From: Psoroptes ovis
Taxonomy: Eukaryota > Arthropoda > Arachnida > Sarcoptiformes > Psoroptidae
Direction: 5' to 3'
Assembly: GCA_002943765.1 (NCBI GenBank)
Contig: PQWQ01000017.1
Location: 620,001 to 684,000 of the forward strand
Length of the DNA: 64,000 nt
The notes under the pieces are model-generated. The model was given only the letters and a program-made list of their open reading frames with translations. It ran no database searches and had not been told where the DNA came from. The translations under genes and the position numbers were made by a program. Position 1 is the first letter of the stretch. The number at the start of each line of letters is the position of its first letter. Shown here one piece after another: positions 24,401 to 38,555 of this stretch.

Positions 24401-27400
24401 ATCCTGCTTTTTGTAATACTAAACTTTGCATCAAAATACTACGTGAATTATGCCACAAAAACATTTTTTGAAACCAATCAATCAGGCTATTGTTTACATG
24501 TTGTTTCCAATTATAGAGGTAAAGGATTAATTTTTCATCTTCAATAAACAGTAATAAAAATTTTTGTCTTGGTACAACACAACGAATCGAATCGATATCC
24601 GTTGATGATGATAATGATTGTTGACCACCACTGGTTGTTGGTGTTTTGGTCAATATTGACGATTGTTGTTGATCAGCAGTGGTATTCAATTGTAAATTTG
24701 AATCATTCAATTTTGGTTGAGTGCTTGCCGGTTGATTACAAAACAAGGGTGAAAATTCAAATTTATACATGTCAAATTTATTCGATGATGTTGTTGTAGG
24801 CGTTGGTGTTGGTGTCATTACATTTGTTGCGGCTGAACTATTCGGGACATTGCCAGTCGAAGCATGCATAAAGCTTTGGACAAATGAACTTTCATGGTTA
24901 TTACCATGTAAATACTTGGCATTCCATAATGGTTCATGGCGCAGTAGAATTATATAATTATTCATATCATAATCATCATTATCACGTTCATTTTCATTTA
25001 AATTCGTTTCTTTGAAAAATTTATCATCGAAATTCGAGCCATTTGTCGTTGACGATAATATATTCATTGTCATATTAAAATTATAACGTAATAATTGTTC
25101 AGATTTTTGAAATTCACGAACAATCGTTAGGATTGATTTTTTCATCAACGCTTGAAATTCAAAGCGGATCAATGATGATACATCAATTTGTCGGCCATAA
25201 TCTAACCATGGTTTTATGGCAACATTTAGAAAATTGATCAAACAATGCAAATCTTTTTGCTGCTGCTGCTTAAGGTGATTTAAATCATCAAAATGATCAT
25301 GACTTTCATTAATTTTCGTATCTAAATTTGAAAAATTAAAATAATTATTATCAATATTCAACGATTGTTCCACAATTGTCGATGATGAGGATGATGATAA
25401 TGCTTGTTGTGGTCCATGTTTGTTTGCCGAATTCGATTGATTAAATTTTTCATCATCATTCAGATGTAATAATTGTGGTTTTACATTTACACAAGATAAA
25501 CCCGAACGACGTTCACGTTTTTCATATGATTGCGATACCGCAGGCACAGGTGCCATCGATTCTGATTGTGAGGGATTCGGTTGAAATTTTTTCGGTGTTG
25601 ATGGTACCGAAGCGGATGCAAATGTCTGATTCGATGTTGGTGGATTTGATTGTTGTTGTTGTTGTTGATGCTGGTGTTGATCATCAAAATGACACAATTT
25701 AAATACTTTAAATTCCAAATTAAATTCCCATAAAGAATGAACGATAATTGTGCGTAATTTTTGTTGCAATGATTGTACATCAATTTTACCGGCACACCAA
25801 AGCTGAAAATTGATGAAAAATTTAATATTCAAATGTTCATTCATTGCCGTTTGATTATAACAGGTGACAATATAATCAAAATAACCGCCAACAAAATCAT
25901 TGATATCCATTGATGATACAGTGAATTTAGATGGCAGATCATCGCTGTTTGACGATAATTGTTCACGTGTAACAATCGATAATATTATGCATGCAATACC
26001 TTTCGTGTCTTTACCAGATTCTTCAAGACAATTATACAGGAATATATCATCATCATTAATGCAATGAAATTTTGAATTTCTATACAATTTAAAATGATAT
26101 TCAGAATCACGTTCAGTGTATTTTGGATTATGAAAATATTTCAATAAGTTTTGTTTGATAAATCCTTTGATATTTTTAATGTTCGGATAATAAGTATCAT
26201 TTATAGTGAAATATAAATTTTTCATTTGTGAATTATATCCTTGAATAAAACAAACATCTTGTGGTGTTAATTTCGATAAAGGATTACGTGATAACATCAA
26301 GATTAATGAATCTAATATTGCATCATCTAATTTACGTTGTAAAGCTGCAACCATATCGATTTTAATTTCATTTGTTGGTTCATTAATTCCATGTACATTC
26401 ATCAATATACATTGTTGTTGTGTTGAAGATCCTGATGTTGATGTTAATGGTGTTGTCGGTATGATTGTTGTTTGATTTGTATGATTAATATTTCTACTAA
26501 ATGAATTGATCGAATTAATCGATTCATTATCAGATTCATATTGATTTTGTGTATCTATTAATAAATTATCATCATTCATCGATGATTGATGTGTTAGTTG
26601 ATTATTAGCTTCGGTAACCAAAATATTATCATAATAATAATCATTTAAAAATTCATTATTAATGCTATCATCATGTTCTTTATGTTGTTTATTATTATAA
26701 TCAATATTATAATTATAATTAAGTAAAAATGAATCTTCATTACATTCAATTTCATAAACACGAACATAGAATACATTGTTTGTTTTTTCACGATAAACAT
26801 ATAGATTATTACGATTCGATATGACAAATGAATCCAACACTGAACGTATAGTATTCAGGCCAAGTGAATGTAATCGTCGATGTAATGGGAAATGTTTTGT
26901 CCATTGTATTGAACATTGAAACATACCAGATTGAAAATTTGTTCGTAATATTTTTATCGATACATTATCATAATCATTTTCATATTCATTCAAGTTATAA
27001 TTACTTTCCCATGATAATGAATGTAATTGATTGCTATTAATAATATTATTATTATTATTAAAATTTGAATTATTATTATTATCATTTTGATCATTATTAT
27101 TTGTATTATTATTCATTAATTTCAATGTTGTCGGTGTTTGATTCAATTGTAAACGATTCGATTGTATCGAATTACAATTAAGCTTCATAAATGGATCGAT
27201 TTCATTTTTAGATATTAATAAATCATCACAAATTTTCGTTTCAAACAGCCGAATGAGTAAAAATTTTTGATTAAATCGTTTACATAATAATTCCAGACAT
27301 TTTTTCAACTGTTTAAATATTTCCAATCCATATAGATAAATATTTTGTCTTGAATGAAAGTAAATCGATGCACTCGGGGTTTGTTGCTGTTGTTGTTGTT

Positions 27401-30400
27401 GTTGCTGCTGTTTACTGCTGTTATTATTATTATTATTTACCGTATTATTTGATGATGTCGCTGGTGATGAATGCAAGATTTGTATTCGTGGTGATTGTTG
27501 TTGCTGCTGCCATTGTTGTTGTTGTTGCTGCTGCTGTTCAATATCATCAAATTCTAAATCTAAAATCAGCCAAAAATTTGGTGCAAAATTAATCAAATTT
27601 TTTTTATCAATGGTATATTCGGCTACCAAAGATTCTGATTGAACATTTTGGTGTTCTGAATTGTTGCATTCTTGAACATTTTCCATTGATTTTGATTTCT
27701 GTGATTCAAATTGTTCATGATCATATATTACATAGAAGTATCTTCCTAATTCACATAAACGATAATTTAAAAATTTTAAATTTTTCAATTCATCACGAAA
27801 TTCTTTAATGAATTCTCGTGTATATTTAATATCATCATCAGCCAATGGAAATACAAATTTCAGTTCAAATTTTTCATAAAATGATTGATTTGTTTGTTTA
27901 TTGCCATTATACTTGATATGTTCACAAACCATTTCAATGGTATTCATACAGATTGGATATAAATTTTGTGATATCGATATTATTTCATCACGAATCATAT
28001 ATTTGATTTGATGATAAAATTCAAAATATTTATACACTTGAAATGTATCCAATATTTTATTCCATATGATTATCATTTCATTATTATTATTGATCATTTG
28101 TTTTTGATTCATCATTACTTGCTGCTGCTGGTTATCTTCGAAATAATCATCATTATTCGATTCCAAAATTACACTTGAACTGGATGATTGTGTTTGTAGA
28201 TTATTTTGATTATTGTAATCATCATTATTTTCATTATTATTAAATAGAAAATCATCATCAAATGGTTCCAATGATTGTGTTATTAATTCTAAATTTAATA
28301 ATACACGAAATTTTTCCAATTCAATATACCCATCACCTTCATCATCATCGTTATTTCTAGTGATGATATCTAACAAACAAGTGGGTATTGTTGGTAATTT
28401 ACATACTTGTTGTTCATTTTTCAGCGTAATCGAATAAAAGAACCCGATAAAAAATGGACGTGTCGAAAATAATGATTGAAAAAGATTCGGATCTTTACGG
28501 ATTATTTGGTCAATAATGTCTTGTGTAGAGCTATCGGCTTCGCCATCAACGCCATTATCGATATCAACATCATCATCGCCATCAACATCGATGTCCATTG
28601 ACATTTGTGGTGATGCGGATGGAGCCATCACATCATCACCGATTGTTGTTGCATCGAAAATATTTGAATGATTGATCGTTGCAGCTACAGCTGGTTGTAA
28701 TAAAACGAAATCTTGATCATTAAATTTTGATAAATTTTGTATTTTTTGATAAAAATCATTCAAATTAATCAGATTATCATCAATTTTCATATAAAAATCT
28801 ATTAGGAGTTGTTTTTTACGTTCATTATCATTCTGTATTTTCATTATCATTTCATTATCCAAAGTGAATTTTTTCATTTGTATATTTTCATAATCATAAT
28901 AATAATAACTATTCGATTTTCGTGTTTGTTCAATCAAAGTGAATTGTGATTGTATTAAATTGAGAAAATTTTGTTTCAATAATCGTTCATTTTGATTACA
29001 ACAAATGGATTCTTGATCATCATCATCATCATTTTTACCATTATCATTACATTTGATATTGTTCAATTTTAATCGAAGAATATTTAAATTATTTTGATTA
29101 TTTTTCGTATCATTATCATCATCTGCTTTGCTATTATGATTACCATTGGCTATGAATTGCATTAAATCAAATATTGTATGCATTGGATATAATTCAAAAT
29201 AATTATCAATCAATGATTTCATGTGTTTACATGTATAAATCAGAAAATCTGTTATATCAACATAATCAAATGTTTTCAAGCATAATTTTTCCAGCACTAA
29301 TCGTATATCACTGTAATTTGTATCAAATTCATATCGTAATGATTTATATACTGAATCCATAAAACTATTTTGATATAATAATTTTAATCGATTTGAAAAT
29401 AGCTCCAATGTTATTTCATTTGATTGTTGCTGCTGTTGATCTTGAGGATTATAATGATTATTAATATTTTGTTGTTGTTGTTGCTGTTGATCATCATTTT
29501 TTGTATTGGAAAAATCAAAAATCATATTCCAATTATCATCAACCATCGTTGATTTTGAATTATTCAGTAATAAATTTGTTAATGTTTGAAATGTTATCCT
29601 AAATGTTATTATCGGTATTATTAATGATGCATAACGCATTCTTTTCTCTTCGTCATCATTATCTATTTCATATATCAAACTATTGTTCATCATATTTGAT
29701 TTGTTGATGTATGATAAATTTCTTATTATTTTATATGATTTAGGTACAATTATTATTATAATACAATCAGATGATATTCGTTTTGAAAAACAACGAAATA
29801 CAATCGATTGATCTGATTTTAATTGGTCTATTTGATTGAATAATTCATGCCGTTGCTCATCATTGCCATTATCATCATTCAATAACCGATCATTTATGTT
29901 TTTCATCAACATTATCGTATCATTATGATCAAAATTTTCAATTTCATCATATAAACATGATATTTTATACACAAATTCTGAATATAACATAATATTGGGA
30001 CAATTATATTGATTTGATAATGTTGACTGCGCTTTGGATGATTCTTCGGTTACATTTTCCGGATTTACGCTATTGTTCTTCGATTCCGATTCTAACTCGG
30101 TATCATTATCATCATCATACATGAACCATTGATATAATGTACGAAATTTGATCAATGCCAATTGACTTTTATCCAATATTTTCAATATATTAAATTGAAA
30201 TGGAATAAATTTAAATCGATCATGTTGTGGATGATAAGACGGTAAATTTTCGTAATTAATTTTTGCATTATAATTCGATGGTCTTGATGCATTCAGCTGA
30301 TAATGTTGTTCATCATTATTATCATCATTATAATCATGATCATGATTAGTATCATCAATCGTATTGTTTGAATGATGTTTACTAATCAAGCTTTTATCAA

Positions 30401-33400
30401 ACGATACCAAATATTCATATGTAAGCAATATGGATATTAATTCATAATCACGATCATAAAACTGTATGGAAAAATTAATAAAATTCATTAAAAATTAATT
30501 AGGCAAAGCATTTATTAATAATTAAGCAAAGAAGCGAAAATTTCTTCAAGGTAAAAAATTGGGGTCATTGATTATTCTCGAAGATTTGGATCAAAATAGA
30601 GAAAATAGTTGGAGGAGTGAATCTCGGCTTTGAAAATATTTTTTTTTGGGAAATATTTCGCAACAACGATTATGTGAATGCAGAGACCACTACTCCACTT
30701 AATTCTCTATGATCTATGTTTGAAATTATTCGATTAAAATTTGAATTGATTCAGAGATTCATTGACCATAATTGATCAATCATTCCATCATGTATGATCT
30801 GGCGAAACTAAAATAAAAATTAAACGAATCAATCATATCGAACACCAATTAACAAATAAATATTTATTTATAGCCTAATGTAATTAATTTAGATCAATTC
30901 AAAGCTTCTACGTGATCGAAATGATCATTGATCATTCATTCGCACACACACACCCACACATACTTATCTAATCTAAAAATTGTAGGATTTTCATCATTCA
31001 CCAAAATTTAACAATGATAGATCAACACACATACAATCAAATAATCAAATTGTTGATTTTTCTTTCCCTGCTCTCTACGCTCATCAAACAATCAATCAAT
31101 TTTTATCATCAATCATTATTATCTAGCTCAAAGTAATCAAGAATGTACTTTCTGCAATAATTATGGGTAAATAATGTTAAAAGCATAAATTTTTTTTTTT
31201 GGAAATTATTAAACTTCTTGAAAAATAAATAACCCCATAAAAAAATAGAAAATCTTGGCAATCTTTTTTGTTTAAGCCACTTAATAATCATTGAGATAAA
31301 ATTTGGAGAAAAAAATCACTTACCGATAATGATAACTGATCATAGGTAAGATTAAGCTGTTGTTGATCATTGCTATTTTGTAGTGTATAACCATTTTGTG
31401 GTTCAATCCAACATTCAGTTACAATTAAACTTTGCTCATCATTTCGATTATTATTATTATTAACATTTAGTTTAACACCAGTTACCATATCAATACTATC
31501 ATTTCTTTGTTTACTTTGATGATAATCATAATAATTATCATTTTTGATTCTTGTATTGTTGTACATAATATTTGATGGAAATATTATATATTGTACAAGA
31601 CATGGAAATTTTGAAATTTTTTTCGAAGATTTTTCATCATCCGTATTATTAGCTGCTGAACTGTCATTTTGGCCATTATCTTTGCCACCATTTTCATCAT
31701 CATCATCATTGTTTCCATTATCCACATCATCAATCATGATGAATTCTTTCACTAAATTCACTACACCAGATTCATTGTATGCCAATGTAAAACCTTCTTG
31801 TATTCGTTTTCTATTTGGAGAATTAAAAAAGAAAGAAAAATTAAAGTAATCCAATTAATAAAATCCATTTAAAATTTAAACATTTTTGATTGGCAAATAA
31901 GAAAAAAAAACTTGAGATAAAACAAAGATAATTTTCGTCATGTGTAAAGCCTTAAATTGAGTTAAGTTCTTGGCTTTGGTTCATATATAATTGAGTAGAA
32001 TTATAATAATAAAAATCCTTTAAAAAACACTTAAATTGATGCTCTAGAAACAAATGTATAGGGAAAAAAGTCTAATCTATGATTTATGCATCAGATTTTA
32101 AATAATTGATTAAATATAAGCAAAATCATTAATGTCTAAGTTTACTTAAAAATGGAAACAATTAATAAATGATTGAAACATTTTTTCTTTGGAATCCACT
32201 TGAAGCAATGAGACGAAGTTCTAAGTATTGTTTATTTATAGCTATTTGATTGATTGATTGTATATTCTTGGATAAATAAAAATCAAATATTGGTAAATAT
32301 TTGATAGAAATTAGGAAAAATTAAAAATAGAAAAATGATAAATTCAAGAAAAATCCAACTTACATTGTTAATACAGTCAATATTTTGGAAATCGATTGAA
32401 TACTGATCGATTTTTGATGATTATCATTATTAAATAACGATGAATATGTTGAATATATGAAACGTTGATGATATAAAAATCTAACCAATGTTTGAAACAT
32501 ATTCAACGAAGCTAATGTTGATGTTAATTGATGTCCATTTGTTGTTTGTATTGATTTCATTCGTAAATCTTCTTCATATTTGTAACATGAAAAAAAATCT
32601 TTTGGAATTTTTTCATAACGAATTAACATACGCTCAATCGGACGGTTTAATATGATAAAACAATGATCATTGTTTGAATCATTATTTGCGCTTGAACTTG
32701 AATTATTACGTTTATTCGATGATGTAGGTGCTATCGTAACGAATCCAGTAGTTGCGGTCGCTGTATTTTGATCATTTTCATTTATCTTTGCATTATTATC
32801 ATCGGATGAATCACCTGAGTAATCATCATTCATATCTTTATCATTATTGTCATTATTATCATCAATATTTGATTCAATATCATCTGAATCTTCATTATGA
32901 TCATCTATTTGATCATTGTCATCATCGGATTTAGTAGATGCTGCTGTTCCGGATTTTTGAACCAAAGATGATGATAAATTCCTTTGTGGTAATCTACATT
33001 GTCGTAATTTTTTCGTTAAATCGTTTACTATTTGATTACGTAATGAACCACTTGTACCACCGATGAATGCTAAATGTAATACTAAACATGGTGGCTGAGC
33101 GATAATTCTAATCAAATAAAATGAACATGATTTGTTATTAGTATTCATATTCGAATTGCCACCAATATTTGTTCCACCACTATTATTGTGATCATCATTA
33201 TTTTTATTATAATTACTTTCATTTATTAATTTGATATAACTATGATTTTCTAACAATATAAACGTACTCCATTCTTTCAGCACAACATTTAAACGTGACA
33301 TTGTTTGTTTACATTGTATTGTTTCATAACGATCAAATTGATTTTGTCGATATAAATATTCGGGTAATGGATAATCATGTTTTAGCAATATATTTATTTG

Positions 33401-35623
33401 ATGTGTATGAAGAGATGATTTTTGACAAAGATTAACATCCAACAAACAAATCGATTTCCAATATTGTGCAAATTTTAAATGCATTTCATTCGGTACACTA
33501 ACTTCAGGTATATTATTATTTGGTTGTAAATAAAACAGTGATACACCATTACGAATTGTTTCAGGTATTGTACGATAAATGTCATTTTTTGCAAAATTAT
33601 GAAAATGAATACCAAGATTATTTGAATCATTGAAATGTTTGATTGTTGAACAAAATTGTTTGATTGTTGTTGATCGTAATGGACTTCGAAATATTTTTCG
33701 CATACAACTTGCATCATGTAAAAAATTATAATTACTTTCAACAATCACCTCGAAATTTGTTATTTGTTGTTGATTATCATCAATATTATTAATATTATGA
33801 TTGTTATTCGTATTTTCATTACCACTATTATTGTTATTATTCACAATGATTGAATTATCATCGTTTTTCAAATGTTTTATATTATCACCAATATCTTTTG
33901 AATTATTATTAATCGAGTTATTATTACCGATATTATTTCTATTATTCTTATTTGAATTCAAATAACGATTAAAATATGAAGATATGTGATATTCAATATT
34001 AACATTATGACGCCATGGTAATGTTAATTCAATTTTAATTATATTTTCTTGTTTATTTAGTGATACATTTTTAATTGTGAAACCTTCCCGCAGACGATAT
34101 GATAATATTTGTTCAAAATTTGCATTAATAGTATTTTCCAATTGTTTTCGTCTTAATAATTGTTGATCTTTTTTTTGATAATATTTTATTATTAAATCTT
34201 CATTATATGATACAATATTATCATTTCTTTCATTATCATCATCATCATTATTTTCAATATTACTGAAAATATTGTTCTCAAAATCATCATCACTATCATT
34301 ATTTGAATAAAAATAAGGATTATCAATCTTCCATAAATTTGTCGATGGCGATAATGAACATGTCTTAGCTGTTGTCATTGATGTACGTAAATATTTATGG
34401 AAACTTGAACGGCCATAATTAAAACTATAAATGAAGAAAGCTCGATGAAATACGTTGAATATGTTTGGCATAAAATGATCACAGTCATTATAATTTGAAT
34501 TTATCGATAAATATGAACCGAATGTTGCATTTGATATGAAATTCATAAAATCAATATATGGCACATAACCGAATGCTTGATCTGGATGTGATGGTGAACC
34601 AATTTGTATGAAAGAACAGGATATCATTGATAAACGTAATTGCGATAATGCTGATTCTAATGTGTATGCATCGGAAAAACTTGTATTACCATCGGTTATT
34701 ATTATAATACCTTGATGACTATTTTCAGGTAATAAATTCAATGATAATAAACCAAAACGTATCATGTTTATTAATGATAAATTTGCTGGTACAACATTCA
34801 TTGATGATTTTGAGCTTGTGTCATTGCTACTATTATTTTCATTATTCGAACGATTATTATTACTGTGACGATTTTTCTTATTGAAACCGCTACAATATTG
34901 ATCACAGAAATTTTTCGATGATATATTTTTACTCAATATTTCTATGTACAAATATATTTTATCATTTATCAGCTTCAATAATTTTCCAACATTATTTACA
35001 TTTAATTTATAACCATGCACAATAACATTATTAATATCTAATGAATAAAACGGTAAATATACAACAATTGTTATGTAGATTTCTGGTTGAAATAAAAAAC
35101 GGCTTCCCGGTACATAAAACTAATGATGATGACAATTTGATTAATTCATTTCTCAATTAATAGATGAATAACAATACTTACAGGTTTGACAATATTACTT
35201 AAACATTTATTCAATACATCAAACAATTCATCTGTCAATATTGTTGAATGTTGTATATCAACATTAGCTATGGATGTTGACATATCTAATACATAAACAA
35301 AACAATATTTTCGAGAAAAAAATGTAAATTTTGTATCACAACTAATCCAAAATGATTTTGAATTATTTAATTCTTGTTTTTTAAGCTTATGTTGTTGATG
35401 TTCTGGATCATAATAATTAATTTGAAATTCATCATTATCATCAAATGTTTTCGTCACAAACGATATAATATCAATTTCATTTTCATATTCATCTAATGAA
35501 TTTCTCTTCGGCAAAGGTTGAAATTGTTTATTTAAATTGTTCAAAAACCATTCAACACGTATGTTACGTGATATACGATATCTTTAATTATGAAAAATGA
35601 AAATGATTGATTAAAAATATGTC

Positions 35624-35657
<34 letters not shown>

Positions 35658-35850
35658 ATAGAAAGACAAACCTATTGGTTAGCAATACATAAACATGTTT
35701 AGCTTCAACACATTCATTACTTTGTTGTTGTTGTTGTTGCTGCTGTTGGTGATGTGAATTATTATCATTCAAATTAATAATGGAATTTTCATCAATTGTC
35801 GATAATTTTGTCAAATTTGATTTCGTAACATTCGGTGTTAGTGTTTCCAT
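21445..35850 (-). CDS. SZT2: KICSTOR complex subunit SZT2 (seizure threshold 2 homologue)
   Basis: SZT2 is the large scaffold of KICSTOR, which tethers GATOR1 to lysosomes so that amino-acid shortage turns off mTORC1. Seven exons: 35850-35672, 35581-35182, 35119-32364, 31810-31324, 30461-23049, 22952-21672 and 21588-21445. Every junction is GT-AG with matching phase, giving about 4,219 residues (human about 3,400). Family signatures in order are: YRISRNIRVEWFL; the VWA-like FVYVLDMSTSIANVD; PGSRFLFQPEIYITI; GIIIITDGNTSFSDAY; FGSYLSIN; RLREGFTIKNVSL; YHQRFIYSTYSSL; TYEYLVSF; VRMHLHSFTYDYHLRTIHSY; and C-terminal FRIIFNRPATIEID. The 7.4 kb exon 5 is unusually long and full of Asn, Gln and Asp runs that account for the extra length. 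The open frame of exon 1 begins earlier only with TTG, so the ATG at 35850 is chosen. Confidence 0.95.
35625..35655 (+). repeat. poly(A) run of 31 in SZT2 intron 1
   Basis: It reads as poly(T) on the transcribed strand, just downstream of the exon 1 donor at 35671. The intron is only 90 bp, so the run makes up a third of it. Confidence 0.85.
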
Positions 35851-36112
35851 TCTGAATGGAGCATTTTGTGTGATCAAGAATTACGGACAAAATTCAAAGG
35901 ATGATGATTTCGGATTTGGATTTAAATCAGTAAAACAGTCTTTTTTCAAAGATTCCGTCCCAAATAATATAAAATCAGAACAAATTAAACCAAATCAAAC
36001 TGAATCAATCGAATCAACGATTCCAATTCCCAGAATCGAATGTTTTTTTTGTTTATCATTTTTTCTAATTGCGAAGAAAGAAAATTCTGATAAAAAAGGT
36101 AAAATTCAAAAG

Positions 36113-36124
36113 TGACGTGACGCC
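36113..36124. promoter_or_regulatory. CRE-like element near the SZT2 start
   Basis: TGACGTGACGCC, followed by GTTGGCGCG, forms a GC-rich island in AT-rich DNA. It lies 263 bp upstream of the SZT2 ATG. TGACGTGA matches ATF/CREB or XBP1-type sites. Function is inferred from motif and position only. Confidence 0.35.
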
Positions 36125-36539
36125 TGTTGGCGCGATTTTTAAAATTTGAATTTTGTAATTTGGAGCATTTTTCAAATTTAAAATCTTCATGTTTGTCAAT
36201 GAACTGAAAAAATTTTGAAATTTTTTGAAAAAATTAATTTCAAAAAATGTTAGAAATTAATTATTTCAAATGACAGACAAAAACAAACATTCATCCATCA
36301 TTTTGAAATGTTTTTCATTGACAAATGAAAAATTTTCTCAAATTATTTCTCAATTTTACTCTGAAAATGAACAAATTTTCAAATTAAAATCAATTTCTTG
36401 AGTTCATTTTCATGAATGTTTTATTCAATGTTCATGGCAATCGATTACGACAATCGACAAATTGGATCGAGACTAGGGTCAAAATTCGCGAATAAAAATA
36501 GAAAACGATATCAGTTTCGATTTTTTTCGGCTTCGCAAA

Positions 36540-36547
36540 TGACGTCA
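36540..36547. promoter_or_regulatory. perfect CRE palindrome TGACGTCA
   Basis: A consensus full CRE/ATF site in the SZT2/quiver-like intergenic region, about 690 bp upstream of the SZT2 ATG. Confidence 0.35.
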
Positions 36548-36922
36548 TTGAAAACTCGGGAAACCGAAATCGGATAAAAAAAAATTTTGTCAAATTGGCC
36601 GAAACATATTGAGAAAAAAAGCCCGAAACAATCGGGTTTCATCAATTTTTTATGACAAAACCAAAAAACCAAAACAAAACAATGAAAAAAATTGGAGCAA
36701 ATTGACGAAATTTTTTTTTTGAATTTTTTTTTTTTTTTTTTTTTGGTCTGTTCCAAAAATTGCAACAGAATTTAATGCTACTAACGTTTTCTGCTGCATA
36801 GTACCCAACAGCACAAAGCAATGCCGCTACTACTTTGAACCAAAAAATCGAATACATTTCAAATTTCAGCTTTGTTCGTATCTTTGTGTGTTTGTGCATA
36901 GATTTATTCATTTGTTTGTATT

Positions 36923-37006
36923 TATTAGGCTGTCCGAAAAGTTCTTTCCGCTTAATCAATCGAGTTGCTCCTGAAAATCGGCCAGAACTTTCCGGGCAAC
37001 CTAATA
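36923..37006. mobile_element. mariner-like MITE, copy D (best-preserved ends)
   Basis: 84 bp beginning TATTAGGCTGTCCGAAAAGT and ending ACTTTCCGGGCAACCTAATA. The reverse complement of the end is TATTAGGTTGCCCGGAAAGT. The two termini therefore match over about 20 bp with few differences, flanked by TA. There is no coding capacity. The ends resemble mariner TIRs of the TTAGGTTG-x-CC-x-AAAAGT kind. Confidence 0.75.
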
Positions 37007-37911
37007 TTTATATTCATTCATATGTCTCTTTTGTGTCCAATTTAATGATTATTTTTTTTAATGTGTTTGCTCATTTTTTATCTCATTTCAAAGCCTCAAA
37101 ACTGATTCATTCGCGAGTTTAAAAGTGGTTCAATTATACATTTGATTTTGAAGCGAATTTCGTAATTTCTTGCTGTGCATCGTAATAAAAATTATGAAAT
37201 CGTTAAAGTAGAAGACTTTTTTTTTTGTTTGTTTTCCAAGTAATTTCATTCTGAAAAAAAATCGTATTAAATAATATCAAATGACCCTAACTACAGTGCT
37301 TAGTGTTTGATTTGTCATAAATTTGCTACTGGTTTTTTATTTCTGGTTGCTGCGGATCATAAGTAAACATATATAACTTGATATTTTGTTCATATTGATA
37401 CAACGATATTAATATCACAATACTAAAAATTAATTTGTTCTAATTTCTATGCAAATGTTCATTTTTCATTTATTGTTGTTAACGATGCTTAAATCATTGC
37501 CATTATCATTGTGATTATTGTTCAATCATCTAGCATCATTTTGATCATCATCAGCATTTCCTATTTATTTGTATTCATTCATTATTTAAATTTTGTATTT
37601 GTGAACGAACGATCATCATTATTGTCAGTATTTAAATTATTATTAATGAATACATAGCGATAATTAATCATTCTTCTTTGAAAATTCAATCTCTAAATCT
37701 CTTATTTCGCCTTGTTAGAAATCATTTAAATTGAAATTGTGAGGACTTCTTTGTTTAAACTTTTAAGTGTTCAAAGAATCATTTTTCAATCTTTGAATTC
37801 GTCAATTTTTGAAAATTCCAACGATTTCAATTTAAGATTATCGACCACTCTCATCAGTTTCATCAATTCAAGATTAAAAACAAGACTGAAAGCATAAAAT
37901 TCAGAGCGAAA

Positions 37912-38555
37912 ATGTCGATCACAATTGATTTCACTAAAATTTTTTTTGTATCGATTACTATCATTGTAATGATGATGCCTTTGTGTAAGTATTTTTGATT
38001 TTAATTTTAATTGCCATTTGAATTATTTTGACTTATGTTTTAATCACCCGAAAAATATAATTATAGCAACAATGGCCATAAAATGTTGGGATTGTAATTC
38101 AATGATCAACAAAGGTTGTGATGATCCATTCAAACCGGATGATTTTGCTATGGCCGATTGTAGTCAAAAACGTTTGTCAAGATTCCCGGATAAAGAAGGA
38201 AATATTTGTCGTAAAACAGTACAAAAGAGTAAGTTCGAAAAATGTGTTCGTTTCATTGAGCTTTTAATCATTTTATCTTGTAATCGATATAAATTTAGTA
38301 AACGACGAATATCGTGTTATACGTGGATGTGGTTATATAAATGATACATTCGATACAATACCGCCAGGTGCCGAAATTGAAGATCAATGTTTACGTCGTA
38401 CAGGTACATTTTCGGTTATGGTCGAATATTGTATTTGTAATAGTGAAGATGGCTGTAATCATGCGTTCACCATTAATAATAACAGTAATAAAATCATCTT
38501 AACATTAATTATGGTGATACCGTTATTATCGTATATAATAAAGATAATGATTTGA
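37912..38555 (+). CDS. quiver/sleepless-like Ly6 (three-finger) GPI-anchored protein
   Basis: Three exons: 37912-37984, 38067-38228 and 38299-38555, GT-AG and phase-matched, 163 residues. A hydrophobic signal peptide occupies residues 1-24 (FFVSITIIVMMMPL). The mature part starts IKCWDCNSMINKGCDDPF, followed by DGN/CRK-type spacing (EGNICRKTVQK), RVIRGCGY, and the family end CICNSEDGCNHA. A hydrophobic C-terminus (IILTLIMVIPLLSYIIKIMI) serves as a GPI signal. This is the Cys pattern of arthropod quiver/sleepless and related Ly6 proteins. Quiver/sleepless regulates Shaker potassium channels and nicotinic receptors at the neuronal surface. Mites have several such paralogues, so one-to-one orthology to qvr is not claimed. 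Confidence 0.85.

Larger units (their letters stand above)
35851..37911. other. divergent intergenic region between SZT2 and the quiver-like gene
   Basis: It holds the presumed promoters of both genes. A CRE-like TGACGTGACGCC lies about 265 bp upstream of the SZT2 ATG and a perfect TGACGTCA palindrome is at 36540-36547. A T-rich tract (about 36712-36744) and MITE copy D (36923-37006) follow. ORFs here are short and unconvincing. Confidence 0.6.

Noticed and set aside
36500..37122. ORFs with poly-Lys or poly-Phe between SZT2 and the quiver-like gene
   Set aside because: They read through T- and A-tracts and through MITE copy D; no coding features.
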